64,000 nucleotides of DNA from Sebastes aleutianus (taxonomy: Eukaryota > Chordata > Actinopteri > Perciformes > Sebastidae). The stretch is taken from contig CAKAKS010000039.1 in NCBI GenBank assembly GCA_916700875.1, positions 7,403,544 to 7,467,543 on the forward strand, given 5' to 3'. Shown here piece by piece: positions 35,711 to 49,503 of this stretch; the stretch's first letter is position 1, and every line of letters starts with the position of its first letter. The notes under the pieces are model-generated. The model had not been told where the DNA came from, searched no databases, and saw nothing but the letters and a program-made list of their open reading frames with translations. The translations under genes were made by a program, and so were the position numbers.

Positions 35711-37051
35711 CACCTTAAATATTGCATTCAAGCTGTTTATTACAAAATGCAGCAGATTATTAAAAAATGCAGGTGTTATTACATAATGAAGTGAAAATGC
35801 ATTACATTTTGTTGTGTTATTACATAACGTGATGTTGTTACATAATGTAGTGTAAGAGCCATGGAGCTATGATGGCAAACAAGTCAATATGCTTACCTCT
35901 TTATCATCAGATTTAAGATAATTTTGCTTCAAAACAGTTCAAAGACCAATACTGTTAAAAACAGGAAGACTTCATTCACACTTTTGTTTGACAGAAGAAA
36001 AAAAAACACATTTCAGTGAAAGCAAACCATTGTGGTTTCATGAGGCGAGGAAATGTGAAATGAAAGAGGATGTTGGTCTGGAACTGGTACCTCTGCTGCT
36101 GGTTCAACACCCAGCAGTCCGTCCTTTCTGTTTATTCACTGAAGATGCCGTGAACAAGTCACACAGAATACCCAGAACCAGCAGCTGAGGCTGAGCAACA
36201 AAGCTGACAGGCCTGGGTTAACCCAGTGGGAATTGGATGCAGTGGATTTATGGCATTATGTAATATGGTGATTGTGAGTGATTCAGGGTTTTTGTGGTCA
36301 GGGATTTTGTCAAATCATAAAGCAGCGGCTGAGAAGGGCAGCCGGCGGCTTTGGCTAATAGGATAGCAGTAGCTCAAGGTGATTATGAACATTTCTCGAT
36401 GGCAGAGTGGCTTCAGAGGCAGAGAACAGTTTACAGCTCAATCTATGGAGCTAAAGAAGAAACATTTTGCTGACCAGGAACCTTAACATACCTAGTTCCC
36501 ATCTGAACAGGAACCCATCTCTCTCCCTTCATTTCCTGTTACAGTGGAAACCGCTCATTGTGCTCACGGTTACAGTGATTAACGGCTTATATCGATCAAA
36601 AACCTCGGGACAGAATCATTCCTATACAAATGCTGTTTAAATAATTTGCTTATAGTAATCAAGTAGTCTGCTTACAGTGTTCATTTTGGGTCTTTTTATA
36701 CATGTAAACATACTATAAGGAAAAAAAAGATATATTTTAGATTTCATTTTTTTATTAAGCATTGATAGCCTACAGTTTATTTTCAGGCCTGTTAAAAAAC
36801 TTAGAAATGCATTTAAACCAGCGACAGGCTGTGGCTTTGTAGCCTATTTGCACTACTGACGTTAGCAGTTTGAACTACGGCTGTACAGTTATTTGAAAAG
36901 CGTTTGAAACAACTGTACAGTATTTTTGAAACAGTCAATAAAATCCAGTAAAAGCTGTCCATTTCATTACTTTATATTCATGTACTAAATATCAATTAGA
37001 TGGTTATCTGCATGAGAAATAAAGAAAAAGAAAAAAAAATAGGTTATAATT

Positions 37052-37276
37052 AGGGCTGCCCCCTATTAGTCGACTAATCGGTTGTTTTGGTCTTAGTCGA
37101 CTAAGATTCTTTAGTAGATTGGTTGTTTTTTCATGCTGAATGACTTATTTCTAAAAAACTCTGGTAAACACAACTCAAGTTTTACAGATCTGTCAATTAA
37201 ATCAACTAATCGATTAGTCGACAAATACATATAAGTGTTAATCAACTAAGAATTTCCTTAGTCGAGGACAGCCCTA
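37052..37276. mobile_element. short TIR element (AGGGCTGCCCC / GGACAGCCCT)
   Basis: It begins AGGGCTGCCCCCTATTAGTC and ends CTTAGTCGAGGACAGCCCT; the ends are inverted copies. The interior repeats AGTCGACTAA motifs, a well-known fish hAT-like MITE. Confidence 0.7.
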
Positions 37277-40200
37277 GTTATAATAATCAACCACTTATCA
37301 GTTTGATCCAGACAGACGTGATCACCATAAACAGTTTCCACTGTATCTCTTAATATTTCCTTGGAACTGCATAGATTAAAGTCAGTAAAAGTTTTCACTG
37401 CTGAAACTAAACTCTTGTATCTGCAAGCAGTGAACGGTATCAGCTGGGGCTCAATGTACTGCAGACAAAGTAGCTAAAAGTGTCACTGATACGAAAGGTG
37501 ATAATAGTGTGAGGTACTGTGATGTCTGATCAGTGAAAGCTGACAATAGAGAGGGGACGTTTTAGTGAACTGAAACTTCTTGTTGAGCCGTTTTGAGTGT
37601 TTAGAGCCTGATGCAATCATACAGTTTATGGTTATAAAACACATATAGGAGTGAAATGTTCAATCAGTAGTTCTCTCACCAGAGTTCCACTCCTTATTTT
37701 GCTTATTTCAGTATGCAGTACTAAATCACTCAAGACGTTTTCAGCACTAAATTTCTTATGGTGTTCTAACTGAACATCTGCAGTAAGTTGAACAACAAAA
37801 AATATGGCAGCACAAGAACATTGTAGTTCTTAAACATCTACGAGTTACTTTCAGCAATTGCTTTGTATGTGAGCTCTAATACCGCATTATCATATAGAGT
37901 GCTCCAGGGATGATGTATTTTTGTAGGCCAACAAGGAAGTTAGCATCACCCTGGTTCCCTCTGGTTCCATTGGGTTTGGGATTATTGCAGAAAATAAACT
38001 CCGTGGCAAACAAACGTTTATGATACTTACATGTTTTGTTCTGTAAAATATTCTAAAATGAACACCACTTTTATGATTTGGAAGCATAAATGCAATCGCC
38101 AGAAGTAAAAATCTAATGTTAGGCTATAAACTAACTACACCACGGTGACACGAACGTGAGAATAAACAAGGCTGTAAAGACGGACGAATAAGCGTGATGA
38201 CGATTAGTAGTCTCATTTAGCTAATTGTTAGCAACAGTCTTTTTTAAGGCACATAAAGGCAAATTTACTGATGCATTTTATGTCGTAGAACAAAATGTTA
38301 AAATCTCTTAAGCTTCTGTTAACCACATCTTATTTCAGGCATCTAACTAAAAACCCTTTCAAAAAACCCGTTGACTTCCAGACGAGGGAACCGGAAGGGC
38401 TAAAATGCTAACTCATTTCCCGGTTTTAGAACTCCCGTAGCACTCAATTATCTTGAATGAAGAGCACAGGATACAGATTAATTTTGCAGAAGTACGTATT
38501 GAGTTCTCAACTTAACAGCTGGGCTCATGATAATCAGTCTCTGTGGTGACGGTTACATTCATTGATGTGATATTTTAAATCAGCGAGTCTCTTGTTTTAG
38601 TTTTCTGAAGGTCACTTTTACAGATTGGATAAGAGCCGTTATCATGACTAGACAAGCATTCATTATGTCAAGGACGTTCCTGGTAGTGAGTACAATGACG
38701 TGTGTGTATGTAGGCTATACTATATGTAGCTTTGTGTTAATTGATGACGGTTAAGGAATCAACTCATCTTTAAAGGAATTGGTGATGTAACTGTCGGGTT
38801 GGAAGAATGGCCCCTTCTTTATGGAGTATGATGATAAGATGACTTCGCTCATGAGACAGACCGTGTGGCGTGCCACATGTCAGCCATGTGTGAAGCCTGA
38901 AAAGATCACTTTGACTAAAGGACTAGAAGGAGGATAAAAATACTCCCTTAAGGTTGTCTGAGGTCAAATGATAAAACACTTAATGGATGGGATTTATGAT
39001 CAGACTGACTGCTATGTTCATGTAGCAGCAGTGTAGCAAGATAATGATAAAACATAAAAATAAAATGAAAAATAAAATAATAAATACAGATAGTTTTCAT
39101 CTTTACTATCCAAATACAGCTCTTGAATATTTGTTTTTGATGTTGTTGATGGATTTACAGATAACTGGTTACTGTTGTGATATCACATGACTAAATTAAA
39201 ATACATCACAACCAAACTTGTTGTCAATTGAATAGTCATAATCTGATGTCACATGCAATACATATTAATTAAAATAAATTAATAATAAATAAATCATAAA
39301 ATGTATATATAAATAAACCCGACTAACCATCAAGACATTATAAAATCCCCCAAATTTAAATACATATATGATAAATTCCAAAAGTCTGGTCACATGGTCA
39401 TAACCAATATTAGACTATTATGACTTCTTTGTTGCCCTTCACCATGCTGTGACTCTTTCTCTGACTCATCTCTTGTTGTCTGCCTCCTCATGCTCTGTAG
39501 TAAAATCTATTTTCAGTTTTTTTCCAGCTGGTTAAACCATCTATAAAAACAGCTGGACCTTGTGCTGTGGCAGTATAACCCAATATATAGTGTCACACAT
39601 TAGCAACGAGAGAGAGGTAGGAATTTGATTTTTTTTACTCATTTGAGGAACATAAATTGAGGCTTCAGTTCATTCTCCAGATTAATTGATCAATTGTGAA
39701 ATTTGTGTTTTTATTTTGAAAAATAACCCCAATGTCTTTAGGTTGAGTTTTGTCTCTTGTTTTGAAATAGGAATAAATCAGGTGATTCATTTACATGGAC
39801 TCGTGCTGCTGTTTTGATTTTGCGAGAGCCGGTCACAGATGGCGGCTTATCTTTCCTACCTGTTGAATTCTTCATGACCTGACGCTGACTTTGGTAACAT
39901 GAGGCCATCCGGCCGTCACGAGTTTACCTCCGCCAGACCTCTGATGGAAAGTTAAGGCGTATTGGTTTTCACTGTGTCACAGAGACGCAAGTTGTCAGCC
40001 AATGGGAATCACCCGGAGCTGGCATGAATGGGCGAATCAAGGATTAGATGCTGCTCCTGATTCTTCACACTCACCCCCTCAGAAACAAGATAAACCTGAG
40101 GAAACATCTGTTACCCAAATATTGTCCTCATAGAATAAATGGTTATTGTGTTAAGATGCATATTAAGAAAGTCATGCACCCAGTTGCCACTTTATTAGGT

Positions 40201-40316
40201 ACATGTTGCTAAAACTAATGCAGTCTACAGTAACTCCTACTTTCATGAAGGTCATAATGTTCAGTTTGGTCATTTTGGAGGCAGCAGTTTGTGGTGCTGC
40301 TGAATTGTGTCGTGAT

Positions 40317-41258
40317 AAACCTAAGAGACCCACATAGACCAATTTGTTGTCTTTTTTTAGGGGGGTACAGGGGGTCTTTAGGCGGAGATAACAGGTCAGC
40401 AGTAGATGTCACATAGAAGTGGTGTACATCATCTGAAAGCTGGGAACCTGAAGATGAATTTGTTCTAGACATAAATCAGAAATAAACATGAATGAATGAA
40501 TGAATTAGTTAAAATAAATTGTGAAAGTATTTAAGGGCTAAGAACTTATTATGATAGAAGTATATGATGTACATTCCCATGCTCTACTATGTATCATAAG
40601 TTGTTGCAGCAATTTTTGGGTTGATACCATTTGTTACAGATTTGGTGCTAAATTTAACCATATTTTACCACTAGAGAATTGATAAAAATGATCAATAATC
40701 CCTCCAAAATACCACATTAAGACACCAAGACCTTGAGGTACACCATAGAAAAAGCCATGATGTGATTTGGTTTCAAAAACTTTTGACATTTGTAGATTTC
40801 TGCAAGAATTTTGGCGATTGGATGGCGAGCACTTCTGTTATGGAAACTGATCATAAACCACTTTATTGTCAATATAGGAAAGCCATCAGTGGTGGAAAGT
40901 AACTAAGTACATTTACTCATATACTGTACTTAAGTACAATTTTGAGGCACTTGTACTTTACTTAAGTATTTCCCTTTTCTGCTACTTTCTACTTCTACTC
41001 CACTACAATTCAAATGGGAAATATTGTACTTTTTACTCCACTACAATAATGTTATATATTGAGTTACTAGTTACATTTCAGATTCATATTAATAAAGTTT
41101 CATGAGGCTATCCTAGAGGTCACCACAGGTCATTTTATACAGTGAAAAAAATGGTCTCACTACAATGAAATGGCTAATATGGGGACTAACATCATCACAC
41201 ATGAATACAATTGGGGTCATTGGATCCACAAGAGTCTCAGCTTTACAGTCATACCCCA
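40317..41258. mobile_element. truncated TTAACC..TGAGACCC element with nested repeat
   Basis: The sequence is the reverse complement of much of 46620-47356, starting near CCTAAGAGACCCACATAGAC. About 370 bp of the far end are missing. Between about 40889 and 41100 the alignment is broken by another repeat. Confidence 0.7.
40889..41075. mobile_element. nested AGTGGTGGAAAGTAACTAAG element
   Basis: AGTGGTGGAAAGTAACTAAG, TACATTTACTCATATACTGT and ACTTCTACTCCACTACAATT are diagnostic of one of the commonest fish repeats. It sits inside 40317-41258. Confidence 0.75.
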
Positions 41259-42584
41259 TATTGTATTACTTTTGATACCTGTATTAAGTAAAGAATGACA
41301 TACTTTAAAGAGAAACTTTGAACTCTCCCTTCCACCTATAGAGGTAACATCCTGCGACTGTTATCCAACCCTATGATGTAAGTATATTTAGATTAACTAT
41401 TTATAACATCATAAACTCTTCAACGTATACAGACCTTGAATGTGTGTGCTATTGTCTTGAAAAGCTCTGTTTTCACCCAGGGGAATAATGTGTGCTGTGT
41501 GGGAGCTGCTTTGAAAACCAGAAAAAAAAGGCCAGTGTGATATGATAGGCAGTGTGCGGCTCAAACCTGCTCTGATAAAACAAAAGAAAACAGTCAGCGG
41601 TGACGCTCACCCCAACAGCCTTGATCCAGTTCTGTGGGTTTTTTTGAGAGTCAAAATGAGAGCGCAAGGCCATGAGAAGTGCTGATGGGCGAAATAAGAA
41701 TGGAAACACTAGATGGTGATAAATGCTATCTGCTTCCACCATGTTGTGTCTTGTCGGAGTCAAAGTGTTCTAGTGTTTAACTGGAGGTTACTCAAGGATG
41801 GTTTTCTCTCACCAAAGGGATTCTTTTTGTGGCTTTTGTTTCCAAGCTGTCCTATTTCTCTTATAAAACAACAGACTATAGGTATAACGTTCTGCCACCT
41901 ACCATACAGTAGCTGCAGGTAGTCCTGGCACAGGTCACGATCTGGTGCTCTCATCTTTTGTTACAGCGGCAAAGACTTGTGTGTCCCTGCAGGGCTCTTA
42001 TGTAACTCTGTGAACTGTCATTATCTTATTATTACAAGTCCAAGGATCATTCAAGCACTGAGGCCAGCAGTGGTGGTGTTTTATCTCGAGTTTTTGTTGA
42101 TGAAGTTTGACTTTGTGCATGTCATCTTTTCTTTGTCTGTTTATCTGTAGTAGTTGACCACTGCTCTTGTATGTTTCCTTCATTTAATTCCAAACAAAAT
42201 GGACACACATATCTTCAATTCCAGAAGTTTGGGGATACAGGTTGAATCACAATATGTCACTTAATCAATTGACCTGTTACTCAAATATAATTAAATAGGT
42301 CTTTTCCCCCAACACCCAGACTAAAAAAGTATTACTTTGATGTTAATGGATATAAATGATTATTTTCAGTTGGTATTGTATGGTACAGAGCCAGCTTCTC
42401 TATAATGTTTCATTATATCTGTGGTACTCTGGCATAAAAATTGTAAAATCACAATGAATTGCTTGAATGGTGATGCCACCACATACTGATTCCTGTATGA
42501 AATTACACAAATTCTATGATCCTGTTGTATCATCAAGTATAATTGCATGGTAGTTAAGTCACTTCCATGATTATTAAATTGTCA

Positions 42585-43050
42585 TGATCTGCTCCGCTCT
42601 GAGGTTATGTTTTCTTTGTTTCTTGTCATGTATTAATAGTTTCCTGTTTTATTTTGAAAGACTAACTTCTCCTGTGGTTTCAGTTCCTGCCTTCGTGTGT
42701 TTCTGGCCTCCTTGATTAGATACACCTGTTTAGTATCCAGCCTGTGTTGCCAGTCCTCTTGTCTCATCATCATCGTTTCCCTCTTTATTCCAGCTGTGCC
42801 TTGTCTGGTGATTAGCACCATGTGTATTTATACCTGTCTGTTCTTTGAGTCCTTCCTCAGTTCCTTTTGTCATCATTCCCACAGTCGAAGCCGAATATTT
42901 GCTCCTCGTGTTCTGCCTGTCTTTATTTCTTAGTGTATTTACTTTGTATTCCTAGTTGGAGAATGAATAGTTTATTCTTTAGTTCCTGTCTCCTGCCTGT
43001 TGCTGTCTCTACATTTGGGTCCATCTGTCTACTTCAAACGTGACAACAAT
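42585..43050. mobile_element. C/T-rich retroposon-like fragment
   Basis: A pyrimidine-rich run with TGTGTTGCCAGTCCTCTTGT, GGTGATTAGCACCATGTGTA, TTTGGGTCCATCTGTC and CAAACGTGACA resembles the 3' region of a family widespread in teleosts. No ORF survives. Confidence 0.45.
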
Positions 43051-43694
43051 GCCATGGTAAATCCACACACTTAAGCACTTAGAGGTGGGTGATAGGGGCC
43101 AAATTATATCAAGATATTTCACAGTATTATTTTGATACCAGTGTGTTAATAAGGGGCAGCAACATAACTAGCTGACCGGGGCCTTTTCTGTGAGGAGTTT
43201 GCTTTGCAACAGTTTCCCCTCTCAGTACAAACGCATGCAGGTCAGGTTAATTGAGGACAATATTGTGCACATGAATAGTTGTCTGGCTATGTGTGTGTGA
43301 TAGACCGTGACCCCAATGCCTAGTGTGAACATGTGTGGGCTCCGGTCCTCTACAACCCTGCAAAGGATAAACTAATGGATGGATGCATATGTTAATGATA
43401 CTGCATGTACTAAATGATTTGAAATCAGATGTTAAAAGGTTAAACTCATATTCAAGCCACATTGTTTTTCAGGGCATTTTCTGATTTTCAGAGATATTTC
43501 AGTTCCCATGCTCTGACAGATTTGGGTAAAATTTGATAGACACAAGAAGCATGAGCCTCAATATCTTGATATTTGTGAATGTTATGATTATACAGAGGAA
43601 GGATAAACTATAATATTGAATTGTTGCCCAGCCCTACAGCCACAAGCACACAATGTGACCGGTCATGTCAATCCAAGTCCACCAGGACACTCAC

Positions 43695-43718
43695 CACACA
43701 CACACACACACACACACA
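43695..43718. repeat. (CA)n microsatellite
   Basis: An uninterrupted run of twelve CA/AC units. Confidence 0.95.
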
Positions 43719-44056
43719 GGGCTCATTTTCAGTAACATAATGGCAGTAATGTGGCTCAGGCTCACCTCTGGCGCTCGCTGGCTGGAGGTGGAGATGCTTT
43801 TTCAAAGAGGATTAACTGCAGTAAAGCCTCCTCTCTCCCTAGGAACTGTCCTGTGACACAAGGCCAAGAACGAGTCATGGGACCCGACAGAGCACATCAC
43901 AGCACTAACACCAGGCCAAGTGTTCTCTTTATGGTTATGGTTTTATCCCTCTTAGGCACCAAGTGGGTGGGTTTCCATGAACGGCACTATGAATGTCAGA
44001 AAATCACAATGAGTTATTATTGTAGATGTCAGTATGTGACAGCAATGCCAAGGATT

Positions 44057-44748
44057 TAAAGGGGACATATTATGCTCATTTTCAGGTTCATACTTGTATT
44101 TGGGGTTTCTACTAGAACATGTTTACATGCTTTAATTTAAAAAAACAACATTATTTTTCTCATAGTGTCTGTCTGAATATACCTGTATTCACCCTCTGTC
44201 TGAAATGCTCCATTTTAGAGCCCGTCTCTTCAAGATCCCCTCCTGAAAAAGCCAAGTCGGCTTTGATCGGCTTTCGAGAAAAATATGGTGCAACTTTGCA
44301 AAGGTAGTTCTCAAGCTGTGGGCGATATATTTTAATCAAGAAGTTTTGAAGCAAAGAGACGAAACTTCTGTGTTTTTTTGACAACAGCCGCTGCCACCAT
44401 TTTGGACTGAAAACATTTATTATCTCGTCGTCTGGTAGTTGCTTTCAGTCCAAAATGGCGGAAGCGTAGCTCTGCTGCTGGCCGCTGACGTTGCAATGGA
44501 ACGAACAATTGACTTTTACTTCTTGGCAATATATACGTTCTTTGTTCTACCGAGCCTGCATGCAACATAGGAAGGGGAGCCAAATCTGAATGGCTTGTTG
44601 AATCACATGTTTTCTGATCGAGGCAGCCCACAAAAAACTGACTGGGTTGTCTTATTTCACAGTTTGTGAGTTGGTAGGAACTCCAGATACCCAAATGTAT
44701 GAACACAAGCACTGAAACAGGGAGTTTTTACATGATATGTCCCCTTTA
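44057..44748. mobile_element. complete AAAGGGGACATATTATG non-autonomous DNA element (about 0.69 kb)
   Basis: Left end TTAAAGGGGACATATTATGC and right end ATGATATGTCCCCTTTA are inverted repeats. No transposase frame is present. Two partial relatives occur in the window (18560-18880, 33148-33413). Confidence 0.8.
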
Positions 44749-46250
44749 GATGTTGGAAATTATATCTATTTGATCCTTTAGAGAGGGGCAAGTAGTTGAA
44801 ACCCACTACAACTATAATTATAGGCATGATTAAATCTCAAGACTGCATTCAAGACTTACTTAAAAAAACTTTTTAGATCCAATGATAAACTAATACATTG
44901 TTGGTTATCAAGCGACAAACAAGGCTATAGTTGCTGAAGAGTTGCCAACAATCTGACAATGCTGATGCCATGTTAATGTAATTGAATAAAAGTGGAATAA
45001 AAAACTCCTGCACACTGTCACGCCTATTTACTGGTATATTTATTTATGACATTTTGGTCTACACCATGAAAATACTAAGTAAGCAGGACCGGCCCTGCAC
45101 TCTTATGAATGGCTGCACTGTTCCAGAGTCAGTCGTTCATCTGCCTTTACAAAGACTAATTTACAACATACTACATATTACTACATGCTACAGTGATCAG
45201 AACTTCTTCTCTAAATGGAAAAAAAGAATAATAATTTCATTTGATTTCCCTCTATTCTGCATGTTTTGTTAAAAAGCAAATGTTGCGTTAAATATTCTGC
45301 CATCTGTGAGTGTCCTCAACAGTTTGTCTCTGGTTACAGAGAGCCATTCTGCCTCAACACAGTGGATGTATTTACTATTCTATATACATGTATACAGTCT
45401 TCCGTCCCTTAGCGGAGCAAACAAAAGGGCTCACATTTGTTTTAGCCCCTGGTTGTCAATATTACCATTGATAGCCCTGCAGGGAAATGCTGTTCTCAGC
45501 ATGTGGCTGTTAAATATTTGCAAAGAAGACGTGTGCAAAATGTGCGGATTAGACCATGAAAACGTTGTCTAAACCTCGTAGTACCACATACCGATTTTAC
45601 AAAACAAAAAGCTGTGAAGAAGTGTTTAAATGCTGAATAAACCTAGTAGACTTGTAACTGTAAATTAGTGAACCTGAAGAAGACGACTCGCAGCCCCCAG
45701 CTTGTTAGGGGGGAATTCTGATTACAGTAATCCCACAGTCATTTGAAGCAGATTTAGATGTACTAAGGTCACACTGGCAGCGTAATGATAACTTTGAAAG
45801 GCAATCCAAATCTGTGTCCAAGTCCAACTGATTCACCGCTGTTGTCATCGCACTGAAGGAGAAATAATCTCGGTTAGGAGGGTGTTGAGGATGAACTGGT
45901 TGAACTTCACTTAATGTTGTGCAGGTGTAGCTTTGGAAATTTGTGAAGAACCAACATCAGATACGGTCCAAGCAATCATTTGATTTGACAGCAGATAACT
46001 ACAAAAATATGAACATAAGAGTGATTAGGCTTACTACGGCATTCGTGCAGGATTAGCTGGCTAAAACATTTCCCCCCTCACGTGCACTTAATATGTTTTA
46101 ACTACCATCAGGTCTACATACAAGTCGCCTTACTCTCAGAAGCCGATAATCTGGATCAGTGCATTGAGAAGAATCATCCATTTTCCAGCTCTGGGAAATG
46201 TGTTAGGTCACCTTATTTATTTCACGTTCCTGTGACTGATGATGACTTAA

Positions 46251-47356
46251 CCCCCTGAGACCCGCATGATCGTTAGAGTGAAGGTACGGATATCATATGA
46301 AACTAGAAAAACCGAAGGAATCCATCAGTACCATTCGTGTCATACTAGCTTGTCAGGAAGGGGGCTAAATAACGCTAAAAAATTAGGCTACATTTTGGCG
46401 AGGAAAAACTGGTATGGCCATTTTCAAAGGGGTCCCTTGACCTCTGACCTCAAGATATGTGACTGAAAATAGGTTCTATGGGTACCCACGAGTCTCCCCT
46501 TTACAGAGATGCCCTCTTTATGATAATCACATGCAGTTTTTTGAATGCAGTAAAAATATGATATTTTCTGAAATGGTGTATTTGAATATTTCGACATACT
46601 GGGGTCTTGGAATTGCATAATCTGTGTATGACTGTAAAGCTGAGACTCTTCTGGATCCAATGAGACTAATTGTATTCATGTATGATGATGTTAGTCCCCA
46701 TAGTAGCCATTTCATTATAGTGACACCACTTTTTTAAACTTGACCTCACTGTACAAAATGACCTGTGGTGACCTCTAGGATAATCACAGCCTCATGAAAC
46801 TGTACAGACACAAACTAGAGACCTAGAGCATTTAGAGGATAGATGGCTTTCCTAGGTAGATTGACAATAAAGGGGTTTCTGAGCAGTTTACACAACAGAA
46901 GTGCTCGCCATCCAATCGCCTAAAAATGCAATTCTTGCAGAAATTTCCAAATGTCAGTACCAAATCACAGCATGGCTTTTTCTATGGTGTTCCTCAAGGT
47001 CTTGGTGTCTTAATTTGGTATTTTGGAGGGATTATTGATCACTTGTATCAATTCTCTAGTGGCAAAATATGGTTAAATTTAGCACCAAATCTGTAACAAA
47101 TGGTATCAACCCAAAAATTGCTGCAACAACTTATGAGACATAATAGAGCATGGGAATGACCATCATATACTTATATCATAATGTTCTAAAACCTTATACA
47201 CTTTTACAATTGAGCTGTATCTCAAATTAATCTTCGGGTTCCCAGCTTTCAGATGATGTACGCCTCCTCTATGTGACATCTGCTGTTGACCTGCTATCTC
47301 CCCCTAAAGACCCTCCCTAAAAAAGACAAAAACAGGTCTATTGTGGGTCTCAGAGG
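46251..47356. mobile_element. piggyBac-like non-autonomous element flanked by TTAA
   Basis: The ends CCCCCTGAGACCCGCA (46251) and, inverted, CCTCTGAGACCCACAA (47356) are matching terminal repeats, and TTAA lies directly outside both (46247-46250 and 47357-47360). TTAA target duplications with CCC-type ends are the piggyBac hallmark. The 1.1-kb interior encodes no recognisable transposase. A truncated inverted copy lies at 40317-41258. Confidence 0.75.
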
Positions 47357-49210
47357 TTAATGTGGTAAATCATTAAGCCAGGTCTAACCATGAGACAAAT
47401 TAATTTCAAAAGCACAATTTAGTAATTCATATCATGCATTGATTGATAAATCTGTGACTTGCTACCTGTGCATTTAAAATGGACAATAAGAGAAAGTTAA
47501 AGGGTAGTTTAGGGTGATTTTTTCCCCTCCAATCCCTTCTTTCGTCAAAGCCCCCCGATGGAAATGATAGGCCCAATGGCTGCCAAGATAATGGCAACAG
47601 ACGAGTAACAGAAAACCCTTGACAGTGTAAACACGAGGCTGCTATCCAAACCGCTGCTGCGTTTGGGCCGGAGCCGCCATTGACTGGCGTAATCTGCTGT
47701 ATAAATCTGCAGCTTGGCCCTGTCTGGCTGCTGTCTGGGTTCCGTGCACTTGGACAAAAGCGACGGACACCTTGCCCACTGACAAAGGGCCTGGCCCTAA
47801 TCGGAGTGGACAAGGCTTGCTGATGGAGCCTTTTTGAGCAATTGAACTTGGTCAATGAATCTTAGAGGACCTAATGAAACATAAGGGACAGGCAGTTTGA
47901 CTCCAACAGCGGGGGCAGCAGCAAAGTGTCCTGTTTCTGCCCGTCAGCCTCAGAACTGAAGTTGTGCTCTGACCCATGGTGACCTTTATGAAAGCATGTC
48001 TGTACCGGACCTGAGAAGATACTGATGGTGTTGACCCTGTGGGCCACACAAGTGTTGTAGATGTGGTGCCTTTCATTGTCGTTGTGGAATTCAGTGTTGG
48101 CCTTTGAAGGAAAAACGAGTCTGATCTGGCGCCATTCTGTTGTTTTGTTTTGGTCACGAGAAAGGAGAACAGGCCGTAGTGTGTCTCCGGAGCAAACAGT
48201 TTGGGATGGAGGACGTGCTGTTCTTCTTTGAAACTTTGAGGAAGGAGACTGGGTTCCTTTTAGAAAGCCCTCGGGAATGTGTATGGGAAAACCTGTGTGG
48301 GCCACTGGAATCTCCTCAAAGAGAAGGAGTAGAGCACGAGTGCAGCGACTTCACCACGGGAGAGAGGAACTGGTCTTTGTGATCAGAAATGCCGTGGAAA
48401 AAGTGTGCATTGTTCACAGCCCAACACATTTTTGTTCTTCTGGTCCTGTGATTCACCTACACGGTCTTAGGCTCACTGACCCCGCCTAGCTGGCTGCCCA
48501 AAATGCCCACACAGGTCCATGACACTACATTTCATTTACGCCAAGCAGTGCTGCGACCAAACAGCTTTGCTGTTCTCAGATTGCTTATGGCGGCAAAGTG
48601 TAACACTAGTTTGCAAGTGTGGAAAGTTATAACACATTTGCAGGTGAGTAATGACACTGAATCTTTTAATTTGTAAAGATCTGACTATGATAAATTGGTC
48701 AATAAAGGATGGTTACCTGAAAACTATAGTGCTTAAGTATTTCCCTTTGGCTTTTTTGTCAAATTAACAATGAACAGACAACAAAACAGAAAACAATACA
48801 ACAATATTGACTTTAGAATATAATATAAATGGAAAATATTAGTATAGCAGAGGTCTCTAGAGACTATCTCCATGGAGGGAGCTGCATCTAATCTCTCTGA
48901 AGTTTATAACGATGAACAACAATTGTGGAAGGTCATATTGGACATTGATTGTAAAATACCTAGGCTACCTTCCCCAGAATCTTGAGGCATACTCCCGAAG
49001 AAACATAAACAGTCCATGTTTCCTTTATTTATTACTTTATTGGATAGACGGCTTGAGCTATACTCTCACTAAGCTATGTTTTTTTATGTTATTTAATTTT
49101 TTTTCTTTTTATTGTCTTTTTTCTTAATCTTGTGTAGGTATCTTTGTTGGTATGTAAGTCAAATATATGTTTCCTTTTTTGTTGTTGAGAAAGTCAGTAA
49201 AAGTTCAAGT

Positions 49211-49232
49211 TAAATAAATAAATAAATAAATA
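49211..49232. repeat. (AAAT)n microsatellite
   Basis: Five to six AAAT units. Confidence 0.9.
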
Positions 49233-49453
49233 ATATAAATTATGATAAAAAAAATGCAAAATTATTATTATTATATATAAGTAAAGATATAATTGAAGTG
49301 ACATCATGCTTTTACACTTTATGTGCTATTATACTGAAACCCAACTCTATATTAATTCCCTGAAATTAATGATATCCAAATATGCCAAAGATCTCTATAT
49401 ATTAATTGAAATGTATCTGGCCCTATAACTAACAATTGCTTTATCTTTTTTTA

Positions 49454-49488
<35 letters not shown>

Positions 49489-49503
49489 CATTATTATTAT
49501 TAT
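49454..49503. repeat. (ATT)n microsatellite
   Basis: About sixteen ATT units with a single C interruption. Confidence 0.95.

Noticed and set aside
43751..44059. 102-codon plus-strand frame near a CA microsatellite
   Set aside because: No family resemblance, no splice partners, and it runs into a transposon end at 44057.
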